The translations under genes were made by a program, and so were the position numbers. The notes beneath the pieces are model-generated. The model was not told the origin of the DNA, did not search any database, and was given only the letters and a program-made list of their open reading frames with translations. A stretch of DNA of 64,000 bases. It comes from Aurelia coerulea. Taxonomy: Eukaryota; Cnidaria; Scyphozoa; Semaeostomeae; Ulmaridae. The stretch spans positions 7,263,896-7,327,895 of the forward strand of contig CM076957.1 in NCBI GenBank assembly GCA_039566865.1, in the 5' to 3' direction. Each line of letters starts with the position of its first letter. The first letter of the stretch is position 1. Positions 1 through 12,700 of the stretch are shown piece after piece.

Positions 1-1110
1 TTTGCATCTTCGGTTATCATTTTTCCATCTTCAATCAGAGTCACAGCAGAACTCGTTTGTATCTCATTTAAAAGAAAACCGGTTTGACAGTCTTCCAAAA
101 TTTACGATTATCTGTAAGATCTCCAAGGTCAAGGTTCCTATAGTAATCAGATTTCGTCCTGCGCAGGAGTTTCACGCAAAAATTCTTTTGCGTTTTAAAG
201 GCTTTAAGGTTCTCTTCAGTTCTACTCTTAATGTATTTATTGCGTAGTTTTTTGCGATGCATCATCGCTTTTCGCAGGGCCTTTGTCATAAAGGGGCCAT
301 CGTTTGCACGCAAATATTTTGTCTTGAGAGGAGCATGTCTATTAAGTGTACCAGTAACTACAGTATCAAAGGCACCGTAGTCCTCATTATCTTGCAGTTC
401 AGACGAAATCTGATGACAAAGGTCCTTCCTAAAGTCCTCGGCACAGAATTTGGCGTAATTTCTATATTTAATGATCTTAGGTCCTTTTTTCCTATATCCA
501 CCTTTAAGTGCTGTAACTATCATGGCATGAAAGTTCGACAGTCCCGTATGCACTGTTACTGTATTCTGAAAACTTCTTTTTCTGTTTGTCAGAATCAAGT
601 CAATACATCTAGGACTATCAGACTTAAAGCAGGTTGGGTTCTTGATCAGATTTGACAAACTATAGTTATCCATGAAGTCACTGATAATGTTATCTTTGGG
701 CTCACAATTGAAATCTCCTATCAGACAGAAACTTTCATATTTGCTACTGTAAAAATCCAGCCCCTTTCCTATCTCATCAAAGAAATATTTTTCAGATTAA
801 GAGGGAGGTCGGTAAATGGTGAAGAGTAGCCATTTTTGCTTCTTGAGACTTATTTCAGTTATCCCACATTCGATGTCATTTGGTGGCTTGTAGACAGATA
901 ACTCTTTGAAGGGAACACCCTCTCTGACATAAATTAGAAAGCCACCTCCATGTTGATTTCGATCAAATCTGATGGGCTTTAAAAAACCATCCAGTAAGAA
1001 CTGATTGGTTGTGAAGGTGCCATCGATTTTTGTCTCTGCAATAGCTAATATATCGACATTATCAGCAATAAGAGGTTTTAGAAATTTCACATTCCTTCTT
1101 CTATTGTTTG
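1..1110 (-). mobile_element. Non-LTR retrotransposon fragment (endonuclease to start of RT), broken
   Basis: Minus-strand reading gives an APE-type endonuclease: DILAIAETKIDG, GGGFLIYVREG, FTIYRPPS and GDFN, then a linker with SDSPRCIDLILTN and a basic region ending FWKTVKP. One in-frame TAA near 797 splits the endonuclease, and a one-base slip in a T-run near 70-78 breaks the frame before the RT region, which lies outside the window. It is a decayed CR1-like element. The 5' boundary is near 1,110, where a small inverted-repeat element begins. Confidence 0.8.
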
Positions 1111-1220
1111 CAACCACGTGACCTAATCTCAACCCGTGTTGAGATTTCATGTAAACGCAAGGCAAAATAAGCAATGCTGTTAAAACTCAACACGGGTTGA
1201 AATTTATCATGTAAAGGGCC
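1108..1220. repeat. Short inverted-repeat element
   Basis: CTCAACCCGTGTTGAG... and CTCAACACGGGTTGA are opposite-strand copies, each followed by an ATTT(AT)CATGTAAA motif. CATGTAAAGGGCC at the right edge resembles the end of the element at 12,055-12,437. Confidence 0.5.
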
Positions 1221-1237
1221 TCTTAGTGTTTCTTGCT

Positions 1238-1640
1238 GTAAATCTGCTGTGGCAATTTATTGATATCTTGATTAGTTTCAAAATGGCGGCATTTATTAAA
1301 TTTGAGGCTATGACGTCATCAAATTTCTAAATCCTAAACTAGAAAAGCTACAGATTTCTGCTTGCCACCATATTGTAGACCTCCATAAACTATGGTTTTC
1401 TTGAAGGTTATGTAATGTTTCCTCTATTAGTTTATGATTTACAATGATTTAAATTTTTTCAAAATTGTCCATGAATTTTTTCAAAAATTATAAAATTGCT
1501 GCCATTTTGAAAAAAATAAAGATATCATAAAATTTCCACGGCAGATTTACAGCAAAGTACCGTAAGTTCCCTTCAAGCAATCCAATTCAAAGAAAAATAT
1601 AATAGAATTTTACACCGACCTTTTTAAAGATTTGAGCCCT
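1238..1640. repeat. MITE family 1 copy (CRE-bearing)
   Basis: About 400 bases with terminal inverted similarity (GCTGTAAATCTGC on the left, GCAGATTTACAGC on the right). It shares an internal TGACGTCATCA...TTTGCTTG-CCATATTGTAG core with the element at 5,874-6,432. Related, more diverged pieces occur at about 8,940-9,130, 12,480-12,820 and 31,550-31,670. Confidence 0.55.
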
Positions 1641-1856
1641 ATGCTAAATCCCTAAGCATAGCACAGCCACAATGTTGAACAGATTTACAGCTATATATTT
1701 CAATTGCTGTCCTTGGGTCAACTACATTTAAATTCTAGGATTCTTCAAAACTGAAAGCATGGTTCACTTCCCTTTTCAGTGACACCCTTCTCCACCAATC
1801 ACTCTTTATTTACCTCCTTGATGTTCGATAAATCATGAGCTTCTTGAATTACTATA

Positions 1857-2347
1857 CCGGGTGTCCCAAAAATGTACTTCCAATCACCAAAATTTGATTA
1901 CACGACCGATCTTCAATTTTTTTGTCAAGTAGATCAAGGATCAAATTATTTTCTCAGACATAGCCGATTTTGTAATTGGTTTAGAATTAGCAAATTTAGC
2001 TCTTTTTAGGGCTACCTGTATGTGAATCATACTGCAAAAAGCACTGTTGTTCGCAGATCAATTTTTGGGCATGTAAAACTCCTAGCTTGGACATAAATGA
2101 CAGAAAGAAATGCAAATTATCATTGGAGACTTCAATGATGATAACATCTGAAAATGTTAACTCTTAGACACGATTGAGCTATAGCTCAAAAAATAAGTTT
2201 TTCAACGTGTAATTTTTCTACCTTATTTTATTATCTATAAATATTTTTGGGTCATTTACAACACAAATCAAAAAGAAAATATTATCAAACGTTTGATAAT
2301 TGATTTTCGTGCTTTTTTAAGCAGGAGTACTTTTTTGGGACAACCGG
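1857..2347. mobile_element. mariner-like MITE, family M1
   Basis: 491 bases flanked by TA on both sides. It opens CCGGGTGTCCCAAAAATG and closes TTTTTTGGGACAACCGG, the usual short ends of Tc1/mariner-type elements. No transposase ORF. The interior matches 18,320-18,867 in opposite orientation. Confidence 0.8.
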
Positions 2348-2384
2348 TATAAAATTGATACAGAGTTCAAAAATATAGAGACTT

Positions 2385-2655
2385 GGTTTAACGCTTCACT
2401 TTCGCTTCATCAAAACTAACTTTACAATAATTAAGGGCCTATCTATAAACCTACATTACAATGGGATAACATGGCAACAGCAACCTAACAAAGGGACCTA
2501 CATATCAGCTCTATTTCGACATTTTGTATCAGGTAGGTCCCTTTGTTAGGCTGTTGTTCCTATGTTACCACATTGTAATTTAGGTTTATAGGTATGCACT
2601 TAATTATTGTAAGGTTAGTTCCGATGAAGCGAAAGCGAAACGTTAAAGCAAATAT
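2385..2655. repeat. Near-perfect foldback element
   Basis: Two arms of about 120 bases, for example TTTAACGCTTCACTTTCGC and GCGAAAGCGAAACGTTAAA, surround a spacer of about 20 bases. Both arms contain AACCTAACAAAGGGACCTAC or its complement. It probably forms a cruciform or hairpin and resembles a foldback MITE. Confidence 0.8.
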
Positions 2656-3775
2656 CTACATTTTAAATATTCTTGATGTTCGATTATAGATACAAGTTTC
2701 TCCTTCAGGTAACGACGATGCAAAGCAATTTTTGGATTTTTTGTTGTGGCTAGCGAGGAGAGCTACTAGCTCTTGCCCGCATTCTTACTTCCCTTATGCT
2801 AGACTGCATTGGTTTGCTCTTCGTGGAGGTCAATGTCCAAACAAGGATTTACCACCGATATGTTTGACTTGCATATTTAAAGTATTTACTATCGCGTATC
2901 AACATTTTATCTTTCGGTTATTCTCTGACGAACCTTTCTCTAGTGAGTGCCATGCGAATAACGTTTTCTTCAAGCTTCATACTACCCGACGACTTGCAGT
3001 TATATTTCAATCACTGAGGAATCATAAAAACTTACCGCCATTATAATTTGCAAAGACGCTTGAATGATTTCCACGTACTGTTAAAAAAGGAAAACAATGG
3101 CTACAGTGCTATTGATTCTATTAAACAAAAGATTGCAAGACCACGTCTTTAAGGGTGTTTTGATAGCTTCAAAACTATATCATTTCTTCCTTAGGGTGTA
3201 ATGTTACAATTTTCATTTCTTTATTCATTTAAAAAACAAACTATTTATAAAACAACAAGGCTAATTAAATACGTGCCATCCATAGTGGGAAAGGACTTAT
3301 ATTCAGCGAGTTCCCACTATTTATGGCATTTACAATTAAATCTAAACTGTTTCAATGATAGTCGTAAGAGAGGGACAGCCCATGAGCAAATAATTCACCA
3401 TTGTATTAGGCGCGTTAGGGTTTAACGAGCAACATCAACAACCCAGAGGTGCACACTCATGCACCTTCGAAGGTACAGGCTCGAGCAAATTCATTACAAT
3501 AATGAGTTGCTGCTCAAGATAGCGAAAACACAAAACGTAGCTGGAGTGGCAGTACAATTAAGCCTGCTTCACATTGAGCAATTAATATAACTATCACAGT
3601 AGCGATGACGAAGCAATTCCACCCAAAAAACAAAAAAGGGATTACAATCTCAAAATTGCTCTTATCTATATGCATCTATAAATGTGCCTCCTAAGTGTTG
3701 AAATATCAATCACATGGTGTCCAAAAATAATTGTGCTCATTTTGTCTGAACAGTGGAAACAGGTAAAAAAAGGGC
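2656..3775. other. NKAIN intron and flanks, little recognisable
   Basis: Apart from NKAIN exon 5, I see no supported gene. The plus-strand frame at 2,732-3,046 overlaps the exon antisense and has no family match. 3,200-3,770 shows no repeat that I recognise. Confidence 0.5.
3036..3077 (-). CDS. NKAIN: NKAIN-like exon 5 (short)
   Basis: 14 codons, YVEIIQASLQIIMA, flanked by a polypyrimidine tract with AACAG and a GTAAGT donor. It corresponds to the family block YVE-x-x-x-S-x-LQI that opens the last membrane segment. I did not find the following exon in positions 1-3035, which are mostly transposon sequence. Confidence 0.78.
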
Positions 3776-6700
3776 GAGTGGCCTAGCGGCTTATACAGTT
3801 TCCGTCAGGTGACTGAAGTTAAGTTCGGTTGAGTGAAGTCAAACTCCGGATGGATGACCTCGGAGGCTTGATCTCGCAACTCACCTCGCGTCCTTCGGAA
3901 GGGACATTAAACTAAAGAGAGCTGATAACTGATGAACTAAAGAGAGCTGATAACTTGAGAAGTTTTAAAAGGGGGATCAAAGAATGGGATGGCAAAAGAT
4001 GTAAATGTTTAATTTGTAAATAGTTTTGTTATATTGTAAATAGTTGATTTAAATTAGTTTTTAGTAACTATGTACATATCAACTTTAAATAATAATATGA
4101 TGATGATGAAACTAGGGGTCTCATGCCTGAATGTGGCATGCATTAGCGTTAAGTAGCTAGAAATACTTCCAGCCCACTCAAAAAAAATTATTGAAAGAAC
4201 AAAATCAAACGACTTTTTGCATAATTTTGCTCAACAGATTTCACAAGGATAGATATTCATAGGATGTCAGGCATAACCAAATAGCAAAGGGTTTTGCTCG
4301 CAACATCATTTATTTAGCCTCAGAAACATTAATCAACAATATAGATAGCATGGTGCGGTATCTTGAATGATGGGGATTCTAGGCGGTGAGCAGACACTGC
4401 AACAGTTGTTGCCGTACTTGTTCTCTCAGCTGGGGTTTTAGTCGTTCATCAGCCTGACATCCAATATGAAACCAGCTCAAGTATTTATCAGTAGAACTAT
4501 TTTATCTGTGTAGCCTTTTTACTGGTATTAGTTTTAATTTAGTTGTCTGTTTTTTGTGTAATGGCCAGGGGCTTTTCGTGATCTTTTGCTCCTTGTGGTG
4601 TGCTGTAAAGTAGTATATACGGTTGCGTTTTAAGTAGTTCGTTTTGTAAACTTTGATATTGAATTCTGATTTCTGAATTCTTCCATTTGATTCAGGAAAA
4701 CCCAGAGTAAATTTTTCTAGTTGGTGAAGACCACGATGAGTTACAACATATTTAAGTTGAAATATGAAGGAAGGAAGGAGTGAGGGACATGGAGCAAATG
4801 ACAGACGAAGAGGGCGAAGATGAGAAGACTTAAAGGGGGCACAAAGACCAGCATGCTTTGCACGAAGTCAGCGACTTCCTCTGCGCAGCTTCCGACTGTA
4901 CGAAATTCACAAAAACGAAGACAAACGACGGCAAAGGCTGCTGGTCTTTGTACTCCCTTTAAATGAATGCAACTGAAGGTGGATAAAGCAACAAAGAGCG
5001 GAAAAGGTGCCACAATCAAGATACATGATGAGGAGATTTGAGAAACTAAAATCAAAAGGAAAATCGAGCCATTTATCACTGCTGTGAAACCACAATTCTA
5101 CTTGGAATTCTTTCAAAACCTACATATCTACCTCACTGGAGTATAACAGAATCTTTTGGAACTACTAAAACAACCAAATGCAACACCGGGCAATTGCAAC
5201 ACTGGCTCTCATGCATAGCAAATACAAGCAAATAATCGGATTTTTACAGAGAACATCCCATTTCAATCGTCTTCACGCTACTTCAGATACGTGAATGTTC
5301 ATTCAAGTTTGCCAAATTTTCAAGGGAAAACGAGTTTTTGAGCACGACAATAAGAATGTGCTTTTATTGTTAATTTGCGTCTGAAAATTATTTTTGAGTA
5401 ACGAATGTTACTTTCATATGATGGACTTGACATCTACAGTACTTGACATCTTGACGTCTATAGAATGGGATGGCAAAAGATGTAAATGTCTAATTTGTAA
5501 ATAATTTTGTTATGGATAGTATTTTGTTGTCAATAGTTGGTTTGAATTAGTCTTTAGTAACTATGTATTTACCAACTATAAATAATGTTATGATACGATG
5601 ATGATATTTTGGATCATAACTACGTTCAAACTTTGGAACAGGACAGCCCATGAAATGTAAAAAAGGGGAATAAAGATAGCTTACCAGGTCAGGGGCAATT
5701 GTAACACGCTGTTACAGTAGACCCTTTAGCCATTCAGAAAAGAATCAGGATCAAACGATATTTTGCTACATTTTGTAGAATTTTCGAAAGTACACAATAG
5801 TGATAGAAGCTCTAACGCCACTCGATGAACCTCGCGCATAAAAATTTATAAAAACAAGGGTCGATGCAGACTCTTTTGTAGAATAGCTAAAGCTCTATTG
5901 CAGCATAGGTTCCAAATCTTTACCTCGGCGTAAAAAGGTGGGTGTAAAATTCAATGATCTATTTCTTCTGATTGAATGGCTTGAAAGAAACTTTACATAC
6001 TTATCTATAAATCTACCGTTGGACTTTTCAGAAATTTTGAATATCTTTGGAAATTACAGCGTATCTTAAATTTCAACTCATTTGAGGATGTGACGTCATC
6101 AGATTTTTAAGTCATAAACCAGATGAGTGACAGACTTTTGCTTGATACCATATTGTAGGCATTTATGAAGTATGGTTTCCCTCGAAATTATTTCATGTTA
6201 CGTCAAACTGTTTAGAAATTACGATGGTTTTGAGTCTTTTTGAAAATTTTTCTTGAATTCTTGAAAAAGAAGGAAAACACTCTAATTCTGAAAATATTGA
6301 AGATTTCAGAAAATTCCAACGGTAGAATTATAGAGAATTAGCTAAAGTTTCTTTGAAGTCATTCAGTTCAAAGAAATAGGTCACTCAATTTTACACCAGC
6401 CGTTTTAAAGATTTGGAACCTATGCTGTCTATTGCCCCGGTGCGGCGTAAGCTGTTCGATGGTTTGCTTTTGAATCAGTTTCTATCCTGGTCAAACAGCG
6501 TGCATCCGCCCAGTTTGAAAATGGTAAGGCTATTATCTTCAAACATTTCAACTTGCTCATATTAAAACAACTCAAACAATTCAATTCAACATTATAGAGA
6601 ATAATGGATCATCTGGTTGAGGAAGCCAGTAATATTCATTTTCTTGCTCTATAAATCAGCAGCGCAGCGCAGCGACTGATCAGATTTATGCAAACTCGGT

Positions 6701-9700
6701 GTCAAACTTTAAGTTGAAGTCTTTCCAATTAAAATCTTACAAAGAGAAAAATTGGATTTATGGCTGCTCCGCAGAAGCCACTCAAAGAGCGCACATTTTG
6801 TTGGAACACATAACGGGACTCGAAATTTTCTTTCAATCCCGTCTTTCGGACGTTAATCATAGCTTTAAGGAACAATGCAGCATCTAAAAAGATAGCCAAG
6901 CCTTTCAATTAAAAGGTAAAACAAAGTCTTCGTCAATAGCTCTCAATTTCAGAGATAAAGTTATGATTTTAGCTCCAGAATCTTTTTTTTGGGTCACCCG
7001 TTACAAAATGCAAAATGACACGAAAGAAATTCAAAATTAGAAAGTTAGATACCTCAAATTTTAAAACACATCCTTGAATGGTGGTCCTTATTGAATTTGG
7101 CTGTTTAACTGATTTACATCCTGGCCCATTCTCTGCGTACCAACTTGTATTGCCTTGTTTGAAACTTAACCAATCATTTTTCTGTAGAATGAAAACATTT
7201 GTAAAAGAAGTTGTACGTAAAAAGTTTGGCACCATGTTTTTTTGCAGCCAGGTAAGTAAAAATAAAATGAATCCACATTTTAAAAGGCCACTACTCCTTG
7301 ATATCAAGACAATAATATTGGTAAGTATGTAATTCAGTTGTGAACATATACAACTAAATTTTCAAATTATTTACCTGGCTGAACTCAGCCACTCCGTTCT
7401 GAAATTAACAAGGCTCCTTCAAGTTGTTTTGACATCAAAATATCAAGATTGAAGTTAAAAATTATGAATAAATACTATAAATGCAAAAGACAGCTCCAGT
7501 AACATCTAACGAACGAGGTTTTACATGCTTAACGTTTCAAAAAGTTCAAAATTGATAAACGGGGGGGCAGGCATAAACATGTTCTAGGTGATTAAAAATA
7601 ACACCTAATAAGGGGGGTGTTTCTGCCGGACTCAAGAGTAGTATATAATCAGAATCACGACAGGAGAATATTCAATAATGGCCAGCATTACGGCTACGTT
7701 TCATGCTCTAAAATTATGAACAATTAAGTCAATCTTCAATTGGCGTAGCTCCATATGACCGGTAATCATTTGATGGCAAAACATTTGTCGTATTACGCAT
7801 ATCTAAGCCTCAAAATACTTACATGTGTAAACGATCCAGCGTCTAGGTAGAGTACAATCACGAGGATATTTAAGATGACCCATATCACGCCCCAAACCAC
7901 ATACTGAAAAGAAAGGTATCAGTCATTAGTGCTGAAAGCGTGTATTGCTGCAGTGTTCACCTCTTACACCATTCTGTTACCACAGCTGTTACCACAGCTG
8001 TAAATTGTTCTGGAGACCGAATTTTGTAATTAGTATTCAGGATCTCACGTTTTCTACTTGTCTCTTAATAACTCCGGCGCTCCAAAAAAGTTCACGCGTT
8101 TCAAAATTCATAGTACCTAGAGTATTGGATGAACAAATAACTTTTGTCTGATTGCCAAAAGATTGAAGTAGTTTTTCTATTTTCCTAATTTTTATGAGCA
8201 CTGAGAATGTTGGTAAATTTGAGTACATGAAAATCATTTGTTTGCGAAATTGCTGAAAACCGTCCGAAACACTCGATCAAATCGTAAAAAAACTTCTCAC
8301 ACAGAACAACATCAAACAGTACATTTTTCACCGGATGTCGTCTACACATTTATTGCCATAGGATCGAGAATCTTTTTCATTTATTCAAAAATTTATTTCC
8401 TCTGACACTCGAGAGAGATTAATGCCCTTGCGTATTGTGTGAAAGATTCCTTAGGATTCGATCAACTGTTTTAGGCCCTGGTTCAGTCATTTTGCAACCA
8501 ATGAATTCTCGTAAGATTGAACTTACTTTAAACGTTTATCAGTACTTATTGGACATTACGTTTAAACTCTTTACGTAGTAAACTTAGTGCCCTTCCTGGA
8601 ATGACTTTCATCTGACGCAACAATGAGGCAACTTGGTAAATTCATTAGACGTCATAATCAAGTTGACCACTATATATACAGTCACTTTCGCGCTGGTTCT
8701 CATACTTTGTTCAAGCATCGTGCAGGCAGCTTCAGTCCACTAATACAGTTCAGTTTAGTAAAGTGAAAGTGAAGGTATCCAGAACATGTTGAAGCAAAGT
8801 ATACGTGCCAAACGGAAGGATGAAAACCATTTAATGTGGATGTGGCATCGTTTACGTAGTCACTGCTAACAGACACCACTGACAACAGTCAGTTGCAAAG
8901 AAAGGAGCGGCTCATGTTGGACCTTTACTTGGTGAGAATACGCATCAAATCTTTGAAAAGATTGGACAAATGGTTGCAATTTTTGATATTTTGATTATTT
9001 TTCGAATTATATCGTTCTTTGTGTTTCAATTAGTTTTGAGGTTTCACCGTCATCGAATTGATAAATCGTAAACCAGAAAGTCTACAGATTTCTCCGGGGA
9101 TGGGGATCCATAACATGTTGCGGATACGGCTATGTGCCTCCCATATGGATGGGATTTTGGGCGCAAAATGCTTTAAACGAGGGGCATTTTCGGCAGAATT
9201 TCCTCCAACATGGGCCAGTTTGGCTGAAGTCGGCAAAGAATAGTTAAAAATGGGCAGCTTTCCAGCAAGATTCATCACAAAGGTGGGTACGAAGGCAAAT
9301 TTTTGCAATTAGAAGAGGGCAGCTTTCTGGAAACATGGTGGCATGTATGTATGTATGTATCATTTTGCCACAATATTTACAATTATTTACAAGTTATATA
9401 ATATAAAAATAGATACAATACAATAAATAATGTTAAAAACGTAAAGGAAAAATACCCCTAATTACAGTGGCAGGGATAGCATTAAAAGGTCAAGATGACC
9501 TTAATTCCATAATGGTCCCCTTAGCGGTGCTGGTACAACGAAAAACGTAAGAAAAAAAAAAATACTAAACTGTAGTTTGTTTTCGGTATAAAACATGGTT
9601 TATAATACCATACCATGATCGGGAGAGATGATGACAAGTCTTAATAGAAGACATATATGTCATCTTCCTCTTTTTGTATGTTTTGGAAAAAATTCTCTTT

Positions 9701-12700
9701 GATCTTATGTTTGAATGTGTTGATATTGTTTGTTGATTTAATCTCTGATGAAACACTATTCCATGTTTTGGGCCCTAGATAAGATAGACATTTTTGTCCA
9801 GCAGTAGTTTTGCGAAATGGAATATCCAATTTGAACTTGGACCTTCGTGTTGTTCGGCCCTGGTTGACTGGACGGAATATCTCAGCACTGTATGCTGGGG
9901 CAGTTTCTCTGAAAAACTTAATTATGTTGACACAGACACATTGATCCATCCTGTTCTTTGTAGGGAGCCAATCTATAGACTTGAATTCTTTGACCCCAAT
10001 ATGTGCTGTGTTTTTTAAATCGAGGTAAAAACGAATGCATTTGTTTTGTGCCGTCTGAATCTTTTTGGACAGCCTCTTATTCAACCCTGGATACCAAGAA
10101 GTGCATGCATAATCAAAATGAGGTTGAATAAGAGCATTTAAAAGCAACCTGCGAAGGGATTTATCCAGGAAGTTTTGTTTCCTGTATAGGAATATTAGCT
10201 TGCCATTATTTTTCCAAGCATCTTAGTCGCCATCGACTCCCCAGAGAGATTTTCATCTAGGACACATCCCAGATACGTGACTGTTGAATGTTGCTTAATC
10301 CTTATGTCACCTCTCCTAATGTCCAACTTTTCAAGTTCTTGCTTTTTTTCTTTTTTTGTCCAAAGAGAATGGATTTGGTTTTGTCATCTCCAAAGTGAAT
10401 GCTTAGTTTGTTTTCTACAAACCAATCACAGAGGGAATTGAAATTTCTATTTAAATTGCTCTCTATTAGTTCAATGTTTTTGTCTCTAACAATTAAACAA
10501 GAATCGTCTGCATACAGAAGCAGGTCGCAGTCGATCGCTCGTGCCATGTCATTCACGTAAAGAAGGAATATGAGTGGGCCAAGAATTGACCCCTGAGGGA
10601 CCCCACATGACAGACTACCATGATTTGAGTATTCCTTGCCAATATTGACGGCAAAAGAACGGTCCTGAAGGTAAGATTTAAACCACGAAATGGCAGATTT
10701 GCTAAAGCCAAGGCATGCCATTTTATCCAGAAAGATGTTATGGTCAATTGTATCAAATGCTTTTTGAAGGTCAATTAAGATCATGCCTGTAAATATTCCA
10801 GTTTCAAATCCTTGAAGGATCTTATCACTCAAGTAAGATAAGCAGGTATCTGTTGAGTGATGAGCACGAAAGCCAGATTGGTATCTGTACAATATTTTCT
10901 TATCATCAAGGTACTTTTGTACTTGACCATGAATTATTTTTTCAATAATTTTAGAGAGTTGAGGAAGCAAAGAAATTGGACGATAGTTTTTGGGGTCATC
11001 TTTCGATCCTTTTTTGAAAAGTGGTTTTAGTTTTGCTTGTTTGCAACCATCAGGAAACTTAGATTGTAAGATTGAGAGATTACATAGTTCGGTTATCGGC
11101 TCGGCTAAGGCGGATGCACCATCTTTGAGGAATTTCCCTGCTATATTATCCAAACCTGTCGCTTTTGAGGGGTTTATCTCTTCTAAGAGTTTGAGGACAT
11201 TTTCCGAGGATGTGGGAAGCAATGAAAATGGTTCAGAAAGTTTCATGTGCTGGTAATACTTTCGCACATTGTCTAGTTTATGTGGGGATGGGTTAAGTTT
11301 CTTCACTAAATTTGAAGCCAGATTTGAGAAAAAGTCCTTAAAAATTTCGGCATTTGTTTTATCGTCAAAAGATGGTTTGCCTTTATCATTTAGACTAATT
11401 TTAGGGGGTGAGTTGTTTCCTGATGACAATCCGAGAGATTTTAGACACTTCCATAAATCTTTCGGTTTTCCTATGTTCTCATTTAGTTTTCCAACAATAT
11501 AGGATTTTTTCTTCTTTTTAATCAAGTTTTGGACGTGATTGCGAGCTCTCTTGAAATTTACATGATCAATGTGAATTTTAGATGACCTAAATTTTGTCAG
11601 TAATTTGTCGCGAATTCTAATCCCTTCGAGGACTTCCTGGTCCATCCACTCCTGTGAGTTTTTTCTGATACGAATCTCCTTCACGGGGGCAATTTCATCA
11701 ATGATATTTGTGACAAGTTCAACAAAATGGGAATAGGCAACATTAATATTATCAAAATCAAGGTATTTTGGAAATGTGATTTGGCTTAGTTTATCAAGAA
11801 AGAGCTGTTTTGTGTAATTCTTTAATGTACGGATCTTGATATAAGTATGATCATGTATTTTGGTGCGGGTTGTCTTTCTTGTGCAATAAATCAGTTGATG
11901 ATCGGACAGACGCAAATCAAGAACCCCTTGTTGAGAAATTTTAGTAAATGAGTTTGTAAGTATGTGGTCAAGGAGGGAGGTCGATCTATTATCAGTGGTA
12001 CGAGTAGGTAAACTTGCTTGAGATTGCTGCTTTTTCCGGCCATGTTTTTGAGGCCCTTTGCATGGAGACCCTACATGAAACTCATGCCGGCATGAACTCG
12101 TGCCGCCATGAAAATGCACTCTGTTTACATGAGAGCCGATATGCGGCATGAACTCATGTCGCCATGAGACCCGATATAAAACATTCCAAATACGTCATAC
12201 ATTTGTCACGTACATTTTGTTTTCATATCGCCCCGATATGAAAAAAATTGTGTTTACATAAGATTTCCATCCTATTTCCATGCCAGCATGACTTTTCATG
12301 CCGGCATGAAAAAGCGACATGAATTGTCACGGTGGCCCTAAAACGAAAGTTTCATGTCGCCTCAACATCATGTAAACACAACAGTATCTCAGACCAGCAC
12401 CCGACATGAAACTCGTGTCGGGTCTCATGTAAAGGGACATACACTTACAAGGATGATTTCAAATCAGTCAAATTTTCCGAGAGGACTGGAAATCTACTGT
12501 TTACGAGAGAAATTATCGCTTTGAATTTGAATAGAATTTTCCGCGTGACAAACCTTTTATTGTGTAAAATTCCAGTGATTGGAAATCTGCCTTTACAAAC
12601 TTATCGAAGATTGTACCATTTTCCTCTATCAATTTAGGATCTACGACAATTTAATTTTTCAAAACTACCTACGAATTTTTCAGTGAAAGAAAAAACACTG

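Noticed and set aside
257..655. 132-codon plus frame
   Set aside because: Antisense shadow of the LINE endonuclease-linker reading on the minus strand.
1..3035. Missing last NKAIN exon(s)
   Set aside because: I scanned the minus strand for a hydrophobic segment followed by an acidic tail with splice sites and did not find one; most of the interval is transposon sequence.
2732..3046. 104-codon plus frame
   Set aside because: It overlaps NKAIN exon 5 antisense and shows no domain or codon signature.
3775..3850. tRNA gene
   Set aside because: Only the A box is convincing; no cloverleaf or proper B box, so a SINE-like origin is preferred.
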